Shown here one piece after another: positions 8,108 to 16,794 of a stretch of 64,000 nucleotides of DNA. A program made the position numbers and the translations under genes. The stretch's first letter is position 1. The number at the start of each line of letters is the position of its first letter. Where the stretch lies: NCBI GenBank assembly GCA_036267975.1, contig DATAVA010000035.1, forward strand, positions 26,875 to 90,874. The letters run 5' to 3'. The notes beneath the pieces were generated by a model, which saw nothing but the letters and a program-made list of their open reading frames with translations, ran no database searches and was not told where the DNA came from. The DNA is from DAIDKA01 sp036267975 (GTDB lineage: Bacteria > Pseudomonadota > Gammaproteobacteria > Steroidobacterales > Steroidobacteraceae).

Positions 8108-8129
8108 AAACTTTCCTGCAGGAAAGTTT
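8108..8129. promoter_or_regulatory. Perfect 22-bp palindrome, candidate parS site 2
   Basis: Half-site AAACTTTCCTG and its reverse complement, identical over 22 bp to the core of the site at 8053. The centre-to-centre distance is 54 bp, close to five helical turns, which would place both on the same face of the DNA. Confidence 0.6.
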
Positions 8130-8213
8130 GCAGACGGAATGCGCCGCTGCGCCTGACCGGGGCCACTTGGGCGATGGCGGCCCTTTGATGATTTTCAGGC
8201 GCCCAGAAACGCG

Positions 8214-8233
8214 AAAACCCCGGAAGGCCGGGG
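8214..8233 (-). terminator. Rho-independent terminator behind parB
   Basis: On the minus strand a CCCCGG / CCGGGG stem (8218-8233) with a four-base loop is followed by TTTT (8214-8217). It lies about 30 bases beyond the parB stop and should end the parAB transcript. Confidence 0.6.
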
Positions 8234-8264
8234 CTTGTCAGTGCGCAGGAGGGAGGGCGGGATC

Positions 8265-9308
8265 TCATGGCCCGTCCAGGCGCTTGCGCAGCCACGCCTC
8301 GGCCCAATCCTTCAGTTCCTCGCGCATCTGCTTTTGCATGGCTTCATCAACATGCTGCAGTTTCAGCACGATGCGGTTACGGCCCGACCCCACTTTAAGG
8401 GGCACCCGGCCGCCGATCCGCACGGATTCCTCGCGGGAGGACCCATGTGCCGGGGCGCTCTTGCCGGCCGCCGCGGCAGCAAGCGTGCGCAGTACGACGT
8501 CCGCATTGGCCAGGGGCTTGCGTTGCGCCAAGCGCTCCGCCGCCCGCAGAACGGCTGCTTCATTGGCTTTGAGCGCCTGACTGAGCGTCGGCCCCCAGCT
8601 CATGGGAATCACCCGCTCATCCCCGAATGCTGCCAGCACCGCAGGGGGCAGAGCGGCCACGGACAAATACTTCGCGACCGCGGTTTCGCCCAACCCGATC
8701 GCCGCCGCCAGTTCGCGCTGGCTCTCATACAGGCCGGCCTCAAGCCAGCGGCTGAACATCCGGCCCTTTTCGAAGGCCGACAGGTCATACCGCTCTTCAT
8801 TCTCGCGGTACATCTTCAACACCAGGTCCCGGGCATCCGCGACGCCGGCATCCACCAGCGTCAAAACCGGAAAGCCTTGCGGGGACTCCGCATCCAGTGC
8901 CAGACAGGCTGCGTGGCGGCGGTGACCGGCAACGATTTCAAACTCGAAGGGCAGGGCGTTCTTCACCGGGCGAACCCGAATCGGAATCTCCTGCCCATGG
9001 GTGTGCAGACTGGTTTTCAGATCGATGAACTTCGGATCATCGGCCAGCAGCGAGCGCTCGTGCCGGTTGCGAAATTCGGTCGCGCGAATCTTCTTCGGGT
9101 CCAATTCCAGGAGCAGACGGCCTTCGGCCTTGGCCTGGTCGTAGAGCTTCGCCCGGGTGGCGACATGCTCGGCATACAGATTGGCCTGCTCTGCGATCGG
9201 GCCCAACTGACGCGGCTGCCCGATGGGCCGCTCCGCCGGCGCAGTACTGGCCCGCACGGACAGGGTCTGGTCGAGGATCGCGCGGCGCTCCTTGGCCTTG
9301 ATGCTCAT
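8265..9308 (-). CDS. parB: ParB/RepB/Spo0J-family partition protein
   Basis: A 347-residue protein with the ParB N-terminal CTP-binding fold: a DDPKFIDLKTSLHTHGQEIPI helix-turn at about residues 90-110, then EIVAGHRRHAACLAL at about 125-137, where GHRR occupies the place of the usual GERR nucleotide motif. A helix-turn-helix with SQRELAAAIGLGETAVAKYLSV follows near residue 195. It would bind parS, spread, and stimulate ParA. Its ATG overlaps the parA stop (ATGA). The candidate parS palindromes lie just downstream. Confidence 0.93.
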   Translation of the reverse strand: MSIKAKERRAILDQTLSVRASTAPAERPIGQPRQLGPIAEQANLYAEHVATRAKLYDQAKAEGRLLLELDPKKIRATEFRNRHERSLLADDPKFIDLKTSLHTHGQEIPIRVRPVKNALPFEFEIVAGHRRHAACLALDAESPQGFPVLTLVDAGVADARDLVLKMYRENEERYDLSAFEKGRMFSRWLEAGLYESQRELAAAIGLGETAVAKYLSVAALPPAVLAAFGDERVIPMSWGPTLSQALKANEAAVLRAAERLAQRKPLANADVVLRTLAAAAAGKSAPAHGSSREESVRIGGRVPLKVGSGRNRIVLKLQHVDEAMQKQMREELKDWAEAWLRKRLDGP

Positions 9309-10588
9309 GCCCCGCTGCCCGGTGCGATGCCGATGCCCGCCAGGGCAGGGGAGCGGGTCGCCCGCGCGTTCAGCGCGTGTTGGATCAGGGCCTCGATTTC
9401 TCCATTGGCCCCATTCATCGCCTCGATGGCCCGCTCCAAGGTTCGACGGTCGCCGTCGTAGTCGGCCACTTCATAGAGCGTGAGCAGCTCCGGCCCGACC
9501 TTCTCGAGCGCCGAACTTTGCACCATCGCGTGCGCGCAGGTCTCTTGCGGGAAGAACTGGCGGATCCACTTGGTAATCTGGGCATGGGTGCCTTCATTGC
9601 GCACCCGCGTGAGCAGGACGGAGGCAAACTCGTACGTTTTTGGGGCCGCCTCGGCGCGGTTGAACGCTTCCATCAGCTCCGCGACCAACTCGAAAAACAA
9701 GGAGGAGGACTGCAGATCGATCATGGCGGGCGGAAGCGTGATCAGGAGCCCATCTGCAGCGAACATGGCGTTACTATTCACGAACGACAACGAAGGCGCC
9801 GTGTCCAGAATGATCACATCATAGTCCTGGCGCAACGGTTCCAAGCCGTCGGCCAACGGCCTGTGGAACGCAAAGCCATCCTCATCGCGCAAACGCGCAG
9901 CGATGGCAAACTCCGAGCCGTACACCCCCAGATTTGACGGGATCAGGTCCAGGTTGAACCAGTGGGTGGATTGAACGACGGAGCGCAGATCACCGGTCCA
10001 TTTCGGATTGCGGCGACCCTGAAAATTGGGGCCTTCGAGGAAGGTTCGGACCGTCTCATCATCACCGACTTCGGTATGCGGCAGAATACCGAACAGCTGC
10101 GTGAGACTTGCCTGGGCGTCCAGGTCCACGAGCAAAACCCGGTACCCATTCAACACCAGGTATTGCGCCAGATGCGCCGCCGTCGTGGTCTTCGCGACAC
10201 CGCCCTTGAAGTTACAGATCGACAGCACCAGACCCGGCTGACCCGGCGACCGCTTGGCCGGCAGCTCGAAGGCATCGCGCAAGCGATAGACTTCCTCCAG
10301 AGCAAATTCACGGCGGCGCGGGTTCGACGTAAGTCCTTGAGGCAATTCAGGATGTCGATCCAGGCGGCGGTACAATGTCTCCACCTTGAGGCCCAGCAGG
10401 CCGGCCACTTCGGGGCCGACGAACTTGCGCAATGTCTTGCGGTGATTCGGATGGGTCGCCAGGTCGCGAATCGTCTTATTCAGATCCGCCGCCCGTTGGG
10501 CCAGATCGGCGACACCTTCCGAATCGACGGGCCTGCGTGCCTCGGTGAGGGTGATCAGATCGGAGACCGCTTCAGGTTTTGCAGCCAT
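9305..10588 (-). CDS. parA: ParA-family partition ATPase with N-terminal DNA-binding domain
   Basis: At 427 residues this is a long (type Ia-like) ParA. The deviant Walker A KGGVAKTTTAAHL is near residues 128-140, followed by VLLVDLDAQASLT and later a VIILDTAPSLSF Walker B region. Before the ATPase, residues about 55-105 carry a MerR-like helix-turn-helix (VAGLLGLKVETLYRRLDRHPE), which in P1- and Burkholderia-type ParA proteins represses the par operon. It moves replicon DNA over the nucleoid. It is the first gene of the par operon. Confidence 0.93.
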   Translation of the reverse strand: MAAKPEAVSDLITLTEARRPVDSEGVADLAQRAADLNKTIRDLATHPNHRKTLRKFVGPEVAGLLGLKVETLYRRLDRHPELPQGLTSNPRRREFALEEVYRLRDAFELPAKRSPGQPGLVLSICNFKGGVAKTTTAAHLAQYLVLNGYRVLLVDLDAQASLTQLFGILPHTEVGDDETVRTFLEGPNFQGRRNPKWTGDLRSVVQSTHWFNLDLIPSNLGVYGSEFAIAARLRDEDGFAFHRPLADGLEPLRQDYDVIILDTAPSLSFVNSNAMFAADGLLITLPPAMIDLQSSSLFFELVAELMEAFNRAEAAPKTYEFASVLLTRVRNEGTHAQITKWIRQFFPQETCAHAMVQSSALEKVGPELLTLYEVADYDGDRRTLERAIEAMNGANGEIEALIQHALNARATRSPALAGIGIAPGSGA

Positions 10589-10706
10589 TTAGGGAGCAGG
10601 GCGCCATGCAAGCATAAGCATGGGCGGATCCTACTCAAGCTGTTACATTATGGCAAGCGTTCAGGTTCATTAACCCAACAACCGGAGCGGCTGCCGTTCC
10701 TGGCGT

Positions 10707-11246
10707 TCAGATCTGGATGCGGCGCAGGAAGTCGAAGAATTGGGACAGCTCCTGACGCGAAAAAAGCTGCAGGAATTTCGTCTCGTGCTCGATCATCTCC
10801 CGACGCAGGCCCACCAGCTCCCGGGCCCCCAGATCGGTGAGGAATACATCCTGCCTTCGCCGGTCCGAGCCGGACTGGCGCCGCTCGATCCATCCCTGAC
10901 GTTGCAGCTGCCGGATCAGGCCGACGATGGTGGCCTTGTCGATCTTCAGCTGCGTCGCAAGCTCAATCTGCGCGATCCCCGGATTCTCGTCCACCAGGAC
11001 CATTAGGCTGAAAATGCCCGGACGGATCTGTCCGATGCCGACCGTGCGATTGAAATCGCGCCACAGGGCCATGTGGGCGCGGCGCACGTTGTACCCGAGC
11101 AGGTTGGGCAGCATGCCCACGCTCAGCGGGCGCAGTGCGATGGAGTCAGGCTCCGCGGGGCGTTTGCGGGGTCGGGCCGTGGGCTGTTGTTTGGTTCTTT
11201 TGCGCTTTTGCACTGACTCAGTCACAGCCGGGGAAGCCTGCGCCAA
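10707..11246 (-). CDS. MarR-family transcriptional regulator
   Basis: A 179-residue MarR protein with a basic, Pro/Arg-rich N-terminal extension of about 35 residues. The winged helix spans about residues 88-150: IAQIELATQLKIDKATIVGLIRQLQRQGWIERR, then the wing SGSDRRRQDVFLT. MarR proteins are usually ligand-responsive repressors of nearby catabolic or efflux genes. It is divergent from the hydrolase gene at 11489. A short element shared by three promoters in the following 11 kb is its likeliest target. Confidence 0.85.
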   Translation of the reverse strand: MAQASPAVTESVQKRKRTKQQPTARPRKRPAEPDSIALRPLSVGMLPNLLGYNVRRAHMALWRDFNRTVGIGQIRPGIFSLMVLVDENPGIAQIELATQLKIDKATIVGLIRQLQRQGWIERRQSGSDRRRQDVFLTDLGARELVGLRREMIEHETKFLQLFSRQELSQFFDFLRRIQI

Positions 11247-11313
11247 TTATGCATGATCGCGGCCGGCACTGACGGGCTTCGATGAGGATGCGGCGCGGCT
11301 GCGCCTATATGGT

Positions 11314-11342
11314 TTGCAATGTCAACGACTGTAAACTAGCAT
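11314..11342 (+). promoter_or_regulatory. Promoter with candidate MarR operator, upstream of hydrolase pseudogene
   Basis: TTGCAA (11314-11319) and TAGCAT (11337-11342) are spaced by 17 bases. The spacer region contains TGTCAACGACT (11320-11330), an 11-mer found again at 13953-13963 before the TonB receptor. An operator inside the spacer would block RNA polymerase. Confidence 0.45.
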
Positions 11343-11488
11343 TGCCCGCGCTTGGGGGCTTTCGTTGCTGGCGCCGGCTGATGAGTAAGGAATGGCCGGA
11401 CGCACGAGTACTTGAGCACATCAACGATCTGACCCAAGGCGGGTTGCACTTGCGACGGCCCGCCTCGGTAGAAGAGGGGGAACGACGC

Positions 11489-12468
11489 ATGCGCCGCGTG
11501 AATGGATTGATCGCCGTGCTGGCTCAGTGGTGCGGGCTCGCCGTCGCAACGCTTCCCGGTGCCTGGGCCGCGGACGCTCCGCCCGTCCAGGTGCCGGCCC
11601 AGACCCCCATCGGATCAGGTCCCTACCGGGCGCTCATGGAGGTCGATCCGGGTCTGCCCACCCACACTCTTTATCATCCTGTAGACCTCACAGCGGCGGG
11701 CAAGCTGCCCATCGTGGCCTGGGGCAATGGTGCGTGTTGGAATGTGGGCAATGCGTTTCGCTGGTTCTTAAGCGACATTGCCTCCTACGGTATTTGGTGA
11801 TCGCCATAGGACCCCTGTCGCAGGACCCGCCGTCCCTGCGAATGCCCACCCCCATGGCGCCGCTGGCGCCGAGCAACGCCGGGGCTGTCGCGGCAGGGGC
11901 TGCGAAATTACCGCCGCCGGCCTCCCATTCCTCGCAGCTGATCGATGCCATCAACTGGGCGCAGGCGGAAAATGAACGTACGGGCAGCCGGTTCTTTCAT
12001 CGGATCGATACGCACGCGATCGCCCTCATGGGTCAGTCCTGCGGTGGCGTCCAGGCGATCGAAGCCTCGGCCGACCCGCGCGTGCGAACCAGCGTCATCT
12101 GGAACAGCGGGCTGTTTCCCCAGCCCACCCGCATGGCCGGAGGAGGCGAGCTCACCAAGGCGAATCTGAAGCAGTTGCATGCGCCGATTGCCTACATCAG
12201 CGGGGATGACGAAGACATCGCTTTCGCAAATGCCAACGATGACTATGAGCGTATCCAGAACCTGCCGGTGCTGCGCGCCTATGGCCGCGGGGTGACCCAC
12301 GGCGGCACCTACAACGATCGCAACGGGGGTGAGTTCGCCGGGGTCGCGGTCGGATGGCTCAATTGGCAGCTCAAGGGCGACCGCCAGGCGCGCAATCTGT
12401 TCGTGGGCGCCGAGTGCGGGTTGTGCGTGAACCCGCACTGGGTGGTCCGCAGCAAGAATCTGCAGTAG
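11489..12468 (+). pseudogene. Secreted alpha/beta hydrolase, frameshifted
   Basis: The ATG at 11489 follows GAGGGGG and starts a signal peptide. The frame runs to 11800 and ends in ASYGIW, while the same protein continues in another frame from about 11790 (VIAIGPLSQDPP onwards) to 12468. One missing base in the run near 11790 would restore GYLVIAIG, the pattern seen in the intact paralogue at 48391 (GYLAIANG). The nucleophile elbow GQSCGG is in the second part. The domain order and the C-terminal LFVGAECGLCVNP also match the paralogue. It is either a recent pseudogene or a sequencing error. Confidence 0.75.
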
Positions 12469-12488
12469 GCGGGCAGTCGCCGCCAGCC

Positions 12489-13868
12489 ATGAGCGCGCCG
12501 AGACTACTGTGGGAGCGACTCGGAACGGTGGCGTTGATCTGGGCGGCGGGCTCGATGGGCGCAGCCGCCGCCGAACCCACGCCACACAGCGCTGCGGCGG
12601 GTGCCAGTTATGCGGGAGTCCTGCCCGATGGTGCGCTGTGGCGCGCGCGCGTGCCCGCGCAGTGGAATGGCACGTTGCTCCTGTACAGCCACGGGTATGC
12701 GCCGCAGCTCCAGCCTCCGCAGCTCGCGCCCCGCGGCCTCGAGGAGTGGCTGCTCGCCCATGGCTACGCACTGGCAGCCTCTTCCTACTCCCAGGCAGGT
12801 TGGGCCCTGGCGCAGGCCGTGCCTGATCAGCGCGCGACGCTTGCCGTGGCCACTTCGCGCATCGGCACACCCCGGATCACGCTCGCCTGGGGTGACTCGA
12901 TGGGTGGCCTGGTGACCACGGCCCTGGCCGAAACCGCGGGCGTACCGATCGATGGGGCGGTGTCCGCGTGCGGATCCATCGCCGGAACCCTGGCCATGAT
13001 GAATACCGCGCTGGATGGTGCGGTTGCCTTCGTCACGCTGGAGGCACCCGATGCCGGCATACAGCTGGTCGGGGTGACGGATGATTCGGCCAATGCTGCG
13101 CGGGTCCGAGCGGCCCTCACGCTCGCGCTGCAAACCCCGCAAGGCCGGGCCCGGGTCGCACTCGCCGGCGTACTGGGCGGGCTGCCCGTGTGGAGCAATC
13201 CGTCTGCCGCAGCACCCTCACCGGATGACTATGCCGCGCAGCTTGACCAGATGGCGCAGGCGCTGAGCGCTGGCCTGTTTGCGCCGCGCACCGATCAGGA
13301 ACGTCGCGCGGGCGGGGTGTTCTCCTGGACCACGGGTATCGATTATCGCGCGCAGCTGCGCCGCTCCGGCCGCTGGGACTGGGTCGAACGGTTTTACCGC
13401 GCAGCGCGGCTGGATCTCACCAAAGATCTGCAGCGGCTCAACGCCGCACCGCGCATCGCGGCCCAGCCCGCCGCCATCGCCTACATGCGCCGTCACTATG
13501 CGCCGACCGCCCGGCCGCTGGTTCCTTTCCTCACCCTGCACACGATCGGCGACGGGCTCACCTCCGAGGTGTTGCAGGCCGGCTATTCGCAGGCGGCCAG
13601 CGGCGAAGGGCGCGCCGCGAACTACCGGGCCGCGAGCGTTCAGGCCGCCGGGCACTGCCGCTTCTCGGTGGGGGAATACGTGGCGGCAGTGCGCACGGTG
13701 GAGCTGCGGCTGCGCGAGGGGCGCTGGTCGGCAGACCCCGCCACCCTCAACTCCCGGATCGCGACCGCCGGTCTGGGAGCAGGGCGGTTCGTGGCACACC
13801 GTTCGGCGCCCCTGCTGCGTGCATGCTGGGCGAGCACGCCGCGGTGCGCGGGCGAGCCTGCCCGTTAG
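12489..13868 (+). CDS. Secreted alpha/beta hydrolase
   Basis: The ATG at 12489 is preferred over the much longer upstream frame because a signal peptide follows (about 27 residues, ending GAAAAEP). The 459-residue product has an LLLYSHGY oxyanion-region strand and a nucleophile elbow WGDSMGG near residue 140. A late VQAAGHCRF segment supplies a plausible catalytic His. It is likely a periplasmic esterase or lipase-like enzyme, about 20 bases behind the frameshifted hydrolase and so probably in its operon. Confidence 0.7.
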   Translation: MSAPRLLWERLGTVALIWAAGSMGAAAAEPTPHSAAAGASYAGVLPDGALWRARVPAQWNGTLLLYSHGYAPQLQPPQLAPRGLEEWLLAHGYALAASSYSQAGWALAQAVPDQRATLAVATSRIGTPRITLAWGDSMGGLVTTALAETAGVPIDGAVSACGSIAGTLAMMNTALDGAVAFVTLEAPDAGIQLVGVTDDSANAARVRAALTLALQTPQGRARVALAGVLGGLPVWSNPSAAAPSPDDYAAQLDQMAQALSAGLFAPRTDQERRAGGVFSWTTGIDYRAQLRRSGRWDWVERFYRAARLDLTKDLQRLNAAPRIAAQPAAIAYMRRHYAPTARPLVPFLTLHTIGDGLTSEVLQAGYSQAASGEGRAANYRAASVQAAGHCRFSVGEYVAAVRTVELRLREGRWSADPATLNSRIATAGLGAGRFVAHRSAPLLRACWASTPRCAGEPAR

Positions 13869-13942
13869 GCGCAATGGCGCCGCGCCGGGGCGTTGTATTT
13901 GTCATACAAAAGGCGATGAGAAATCAACTATCCGCAAATAAC

Positions 13943-13963
13943 TAGGTGAAGTTGTCAACGACT
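13943..13963 (+). promoter_or_regulatory. Candidate MarR operator upstream of the TonB receptor
   Basis: TAGGTGAAGTTGTCAAC at 13943-13959 matches the element at 22214-22230 in 16 of 17 positions. Its right part TGTCAACGACT (13953-13963) is identical to 11320-11330. It sits about 70-90 bases before the receptor start. No good -10 is evident at standard spacing. Confidence 0.5.
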
Positions 13964-14033
13964 ATTGTTTTTGAAAAGCATGTTTCCTATGATGCGCAGG
14001 CGCCGCACACAATGCAGAATGGGGGGAACATCA

Positions 14034-16772
14034 ATGAAATCGCGAATTTCACGCACCGCGCAGATAGCCGCGCCAAAGCATCGGTTGCCGCTGGCTGCCT
14101 GGGTCGCCGCGGCCGGTGCGAGTGCGCTCCTCGCCAGCGCCACCGCCGCGGCGGATAATCCGCCCACCCCGGACACGTCCCAAAATCCGACCGCGGAGCC
14201 GCTGCAGGAAGTTGTGGTCACCGGCACCTTGATTCGCAACGCCGCACCGGTGGGCTCGGCGCTCATTACGGTGAACCAGCAGCAATTACAGCAAACCGGC
14301 GCCATCTCCTTGAGTGATGCGCTGCGAACGCTGCCGCAGGTCGATAATCTGGGTGTCTCCGATGCCAGCCGCTCCGGCACCGGCGGAGCGGGCAACATCG
14401 TCTATGGAAACTCCATCAACCTGCGCGGCTTGAGCCCATTTGCAACCCTGACACTGCTCGACGGCCACCGCGTGCCGCCCAGCGGGACCTCCGGGGCCAC
14501 GGTCGATCCGGATGCATTTCCTTCTTTGATGCTGCAGCGGGTGGACATCGTGGCCGACGGCGCTTCGGCTACCTACGGATCGGATGCGATCGCCGGTGTC
14601 GTCAATCTGATCCTGCGGCGCAATATCGAAGGCGTGGAGGTCGACGGCCGATACGGATTCGCCAACGGCTACGAGGAAAACCGCGAGGGGCTCGTTGCGG
14701 GACACAACTGGGGCAGCGGCCAGCTCAGCATCGGCTTCGAACAGAACTACAACTCAGCCCTCAACGGCGAGGATCGCCGCTTCTTTGAGTCAAACCAGAC
14801 GGCCGCAGGGGGTACGAACTACGACACCCAGCAGTGCAGTCCCGGCACGATCGTGATCGGCACGACCACCTACGCCATTCCCAAAGGCGGTGTGACGCCC
14901 GCCACGGCCGCCGGCCTGATTCCCGGCACGGCAAATTTCTGCGATCCGGCCAAAAACTCCGACATCCTGCCGCGCGTGCGGCACGAGAATGCTGCCTTCA
15001 CCTTGGATCAGAAAGTGGGGGACTGGGCGAGCCTGTTCGCCGATGGCAGCTACTCCAAGCGTACCTTCCAGTTTCTCGGCTCCGCGCCGCTAGGGCCGTT
15101 GCAGGTGCCGGCATCGAACGCCTTCTTCGTGGCACCGCCCGGAACGGCGCCCGCGACTGAGACGGTCAACTACAGCTTTGCGAACGATCTGGGTCCCTAC
15201 AGCCGCGACTATGGTGAATCGACGAACTTCCAGGGCACCTTGGGGCTGAAGTTCAATCTCAGCCACGACTGGTTGCTGACCGTGGATGGCACCGCCGGGC
15301 GCGATCGCGACTTCGTCTACGATCCGCCCAATTCGCTGGTGAACGGCAACCTTGCCGCCGCACTGGCCAGCGGCAATCCGGCCACGGCGCTGAACGTTTA
15401 CGGCGGCGCGAACCCTGCCAGCGTCATCAATCCGATCTTCAGCGGCATCTTCTATGGTCCGGGATTCGCCCGTGAACAGGTCCTGGAGGCGCAGGCGGAC
15501 GGCGGGGTCGTGGCGTTACCCGGGGGCGAGGCGCGTCTGGCGGTCGGCGGCCAATGGCGCCACGATGAGCTCGAGTATGGTCTGGTGTCCGGTCCGACCG
15601 GCGAGCAGCTGGTGATCGATGAGCACCTGAGCCGGCATTCGGATTCGGCCTTCGCGGAACTGCTGGTCCCGATCTTCGGCAGCGGCAATGCAGTGCCCGG
15701 GATCCAGCGCCTGGATCTGGATATCGCGGGACGCTTCGAGCATTACAGTGATTTCGGCAGCACCAGCCATCCGAAGATCGGCATCAACTGGACGCCCACC
15801 GCGGGTGTCATGGTGCATGCGAGCTACGGGACCTCCTTCCGCGCCCCGCTGCTGTCGGAACTGGTAGGACCGCTGCGCGGCGTCTTCGTACAAACCTACT
15901 CCGATCCGCTGGCGCCCTCCGGTACCTCGGTGGGGTATACGTTGGGCGGCGGCAATCTGGCGCTGCAGCCGGAGACCGCGACCACGTTTTCGGCAGGGAT
16001 CGATTTAACGCCAACCGATCAGAGCAAGGTCAGCCTGACCTACTACAACATCAACTATAAGAACCAGATTGCCAGCTATCTGTCTGATCTGACCATCCTG
16101 CAGCAGACCGGTCAGCTCGGCGGTCTGGTGACGCGCTGTCCCTCCGCGGCCTGCACCGGCTTGGTGAATCAGTACACGACCGGGGCCGGCGCGCTGCCGA
16201 TACTGGGACCGCCGCTGGCCAATCCCAGTGTGTTCGTGAATGGCCTGGAGGAGAATCTGGGAGCTACCAAGACCCAGGGCCTGGACCTGGTCGGCAGTTA
16301 TGCGTTGCCGATGACGCCGCTGCCCGGCAGCTGGTCGGTCGACCTGTCGGCCAATGTCACGACCCAGTACGATGTGAAGTTCACGCCGACCGGCGCGTAT
16401 TTCAACGAGCTCAACAAGATCGGCTATCCGCTGCGGCTGCGCATGCGCGGTGATATCGGCTGGGCGATCGGACCGCTCACCTCAACGCTGTTCGTCAACT
16501 ACGTCAACGGGTACACCAACGATGAGACGACTCCCATCCAATCGGTCAGTTCGTACGTGACCGAGGATCTGGATGTGGTGTTCAATACGGACCGCGTGCT
16601 GCAAGCGGCGCTCGCCAAGGATCTTACCTTCACGTTTCATATCACGAACATCGGCAATGTCACCCCACCATATGTGAACGTTCCCATCGGCAATGGCGGC
16701 GGCGGGTACGATCCCAATTCTGCAAGCCCGCTGGGCCGGTTCATTTCGGTGGGATTCGGTAAGAAGTTCTAA
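14034..16772 (+). CDS. TonB-dependent outer-membrane receptor
   Basis: The start at 14034 has GGGGGGAA a few bases upstream and gives 912 residues; a TTG at 13965 is less likely. After a long signal peptide (cleavage near ATAAAD), a TonB-box-like EVVVTGTLIR (about residue 59) leads into the plug, with INLRGLSPFATLTLLDGHR and IVADGASATYGSDAIAGVVN, then a 22-strand barrel ending in the aromatic terminus SVGFGKKF. It resembles receptors of sphingomonad/Steroidobacter type for complex organic substrates rather than siderophores. It probably imports the substrate of the enzymes that follow. Confidence 0.92.
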   Translation: MKSRISRTAQIAAPKHRLPLAAWVAAAGASALLASATAAADNPPTPDTSQNPTAEPLQEVVVTGTLIRNAAPVGSALITVNQQQLQQTGAISLSDALRTLPQVDNLGVSDASRSGTGGAGNIVYGNSINLRGLSPFATLTLLDGHRVPPSGTSGATVDPDAFPSLMLQRVDIVADGASATYGSDAIAGVVNLILRRNIEGVEVDGRYGFANGYEENREGLVAGHNWGSGQLSIGFEQNYNSALNGEDRRFFESNQTAAGGTNYDTQQCSPGTIVIGTTTYAIPKGGVTPATAAGLIPGTANFCDPAKNSDILPRVRHENAAFTLDQKVGDWASLFADGSYSKRTFQFLGSAPLGPLQVPASNAFFVAPPGTAPATETVNYSFANDLGPYSRDYGESTNFQGTLGLKFNLSHDWLLTVDGTAGRDRDFVYDPPNSLVNGNLAAALASGNPATALNVYGGANPASVINPIFSGIFYGPGFAREQVLEAQADGGVVALPGGEARLAVGGQWRHDELEYGLVSGPTGEQLVIDEHLSRHSDSAFAELLVPIFGSGNAVPGIQRLDLDIAGRFEHYSDFGSTSHPKIGINWTPTAGVMVHASYGTSFRAPLLSELVGPLRGVFVQTYSDPLAPSGTSVGYTLGGGNLALQPETATTFSAGIDLTPTDQSKVSLTYYNINYKNQIASYLSDLTILQQTGQLGGLVTRCPSAACTGLVNQYTTGAGALPILGPPLANPSVFVNGLEENLGATKTQGLDLVGSYALPMTPLPGSWSVDLSANVTTQYDVKFTPTGAYFNELNKIGYPLRLRMRGDIGWAIGPLTSTLFVNYVNGYTNDETTPIQSVSSYVTEDLDVVFNTDRVLQAALAKDLTFTFHITNIGNVTPPYVNVPIGNGGGGYDPNSASPLGRFISVGFGKKF

Positions 16773-16794
16773 GAGGCCACGCGTCGGTGCGCAG

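Larger units (their letters stand above)
7828..8264. other. 437-bp non-coding region between parB and the replication-like gene
   Basis: No convincing gene is present. From left to right it holds a possible plus-strand promoter, two overlapping inverted repeats, a plus-strand terminator, two perfect 22-24 bp palindromes and a minus-strand terminator behind parB. This density of structure is typical of a plasmid origin/centromere segment. It has no obvious short tandem iterons and no clear AT-rich unwinding tract. Confidence 0.5.

Noticed and set aside
7828..8264. CRISPR array or iteron array suggested by the repeated palindrome
   Set aside because: Only two copies, both perfect palindromes with unlike spacing to CRISPR units; a centromere or operator fits better.
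13965..14033. TTG start giving 23 more residues for the TonB receptor
   Set aside because: ATG 14034 has a strong GGGGGGAA site and a regular signal peptide, while the leader is unconserved.
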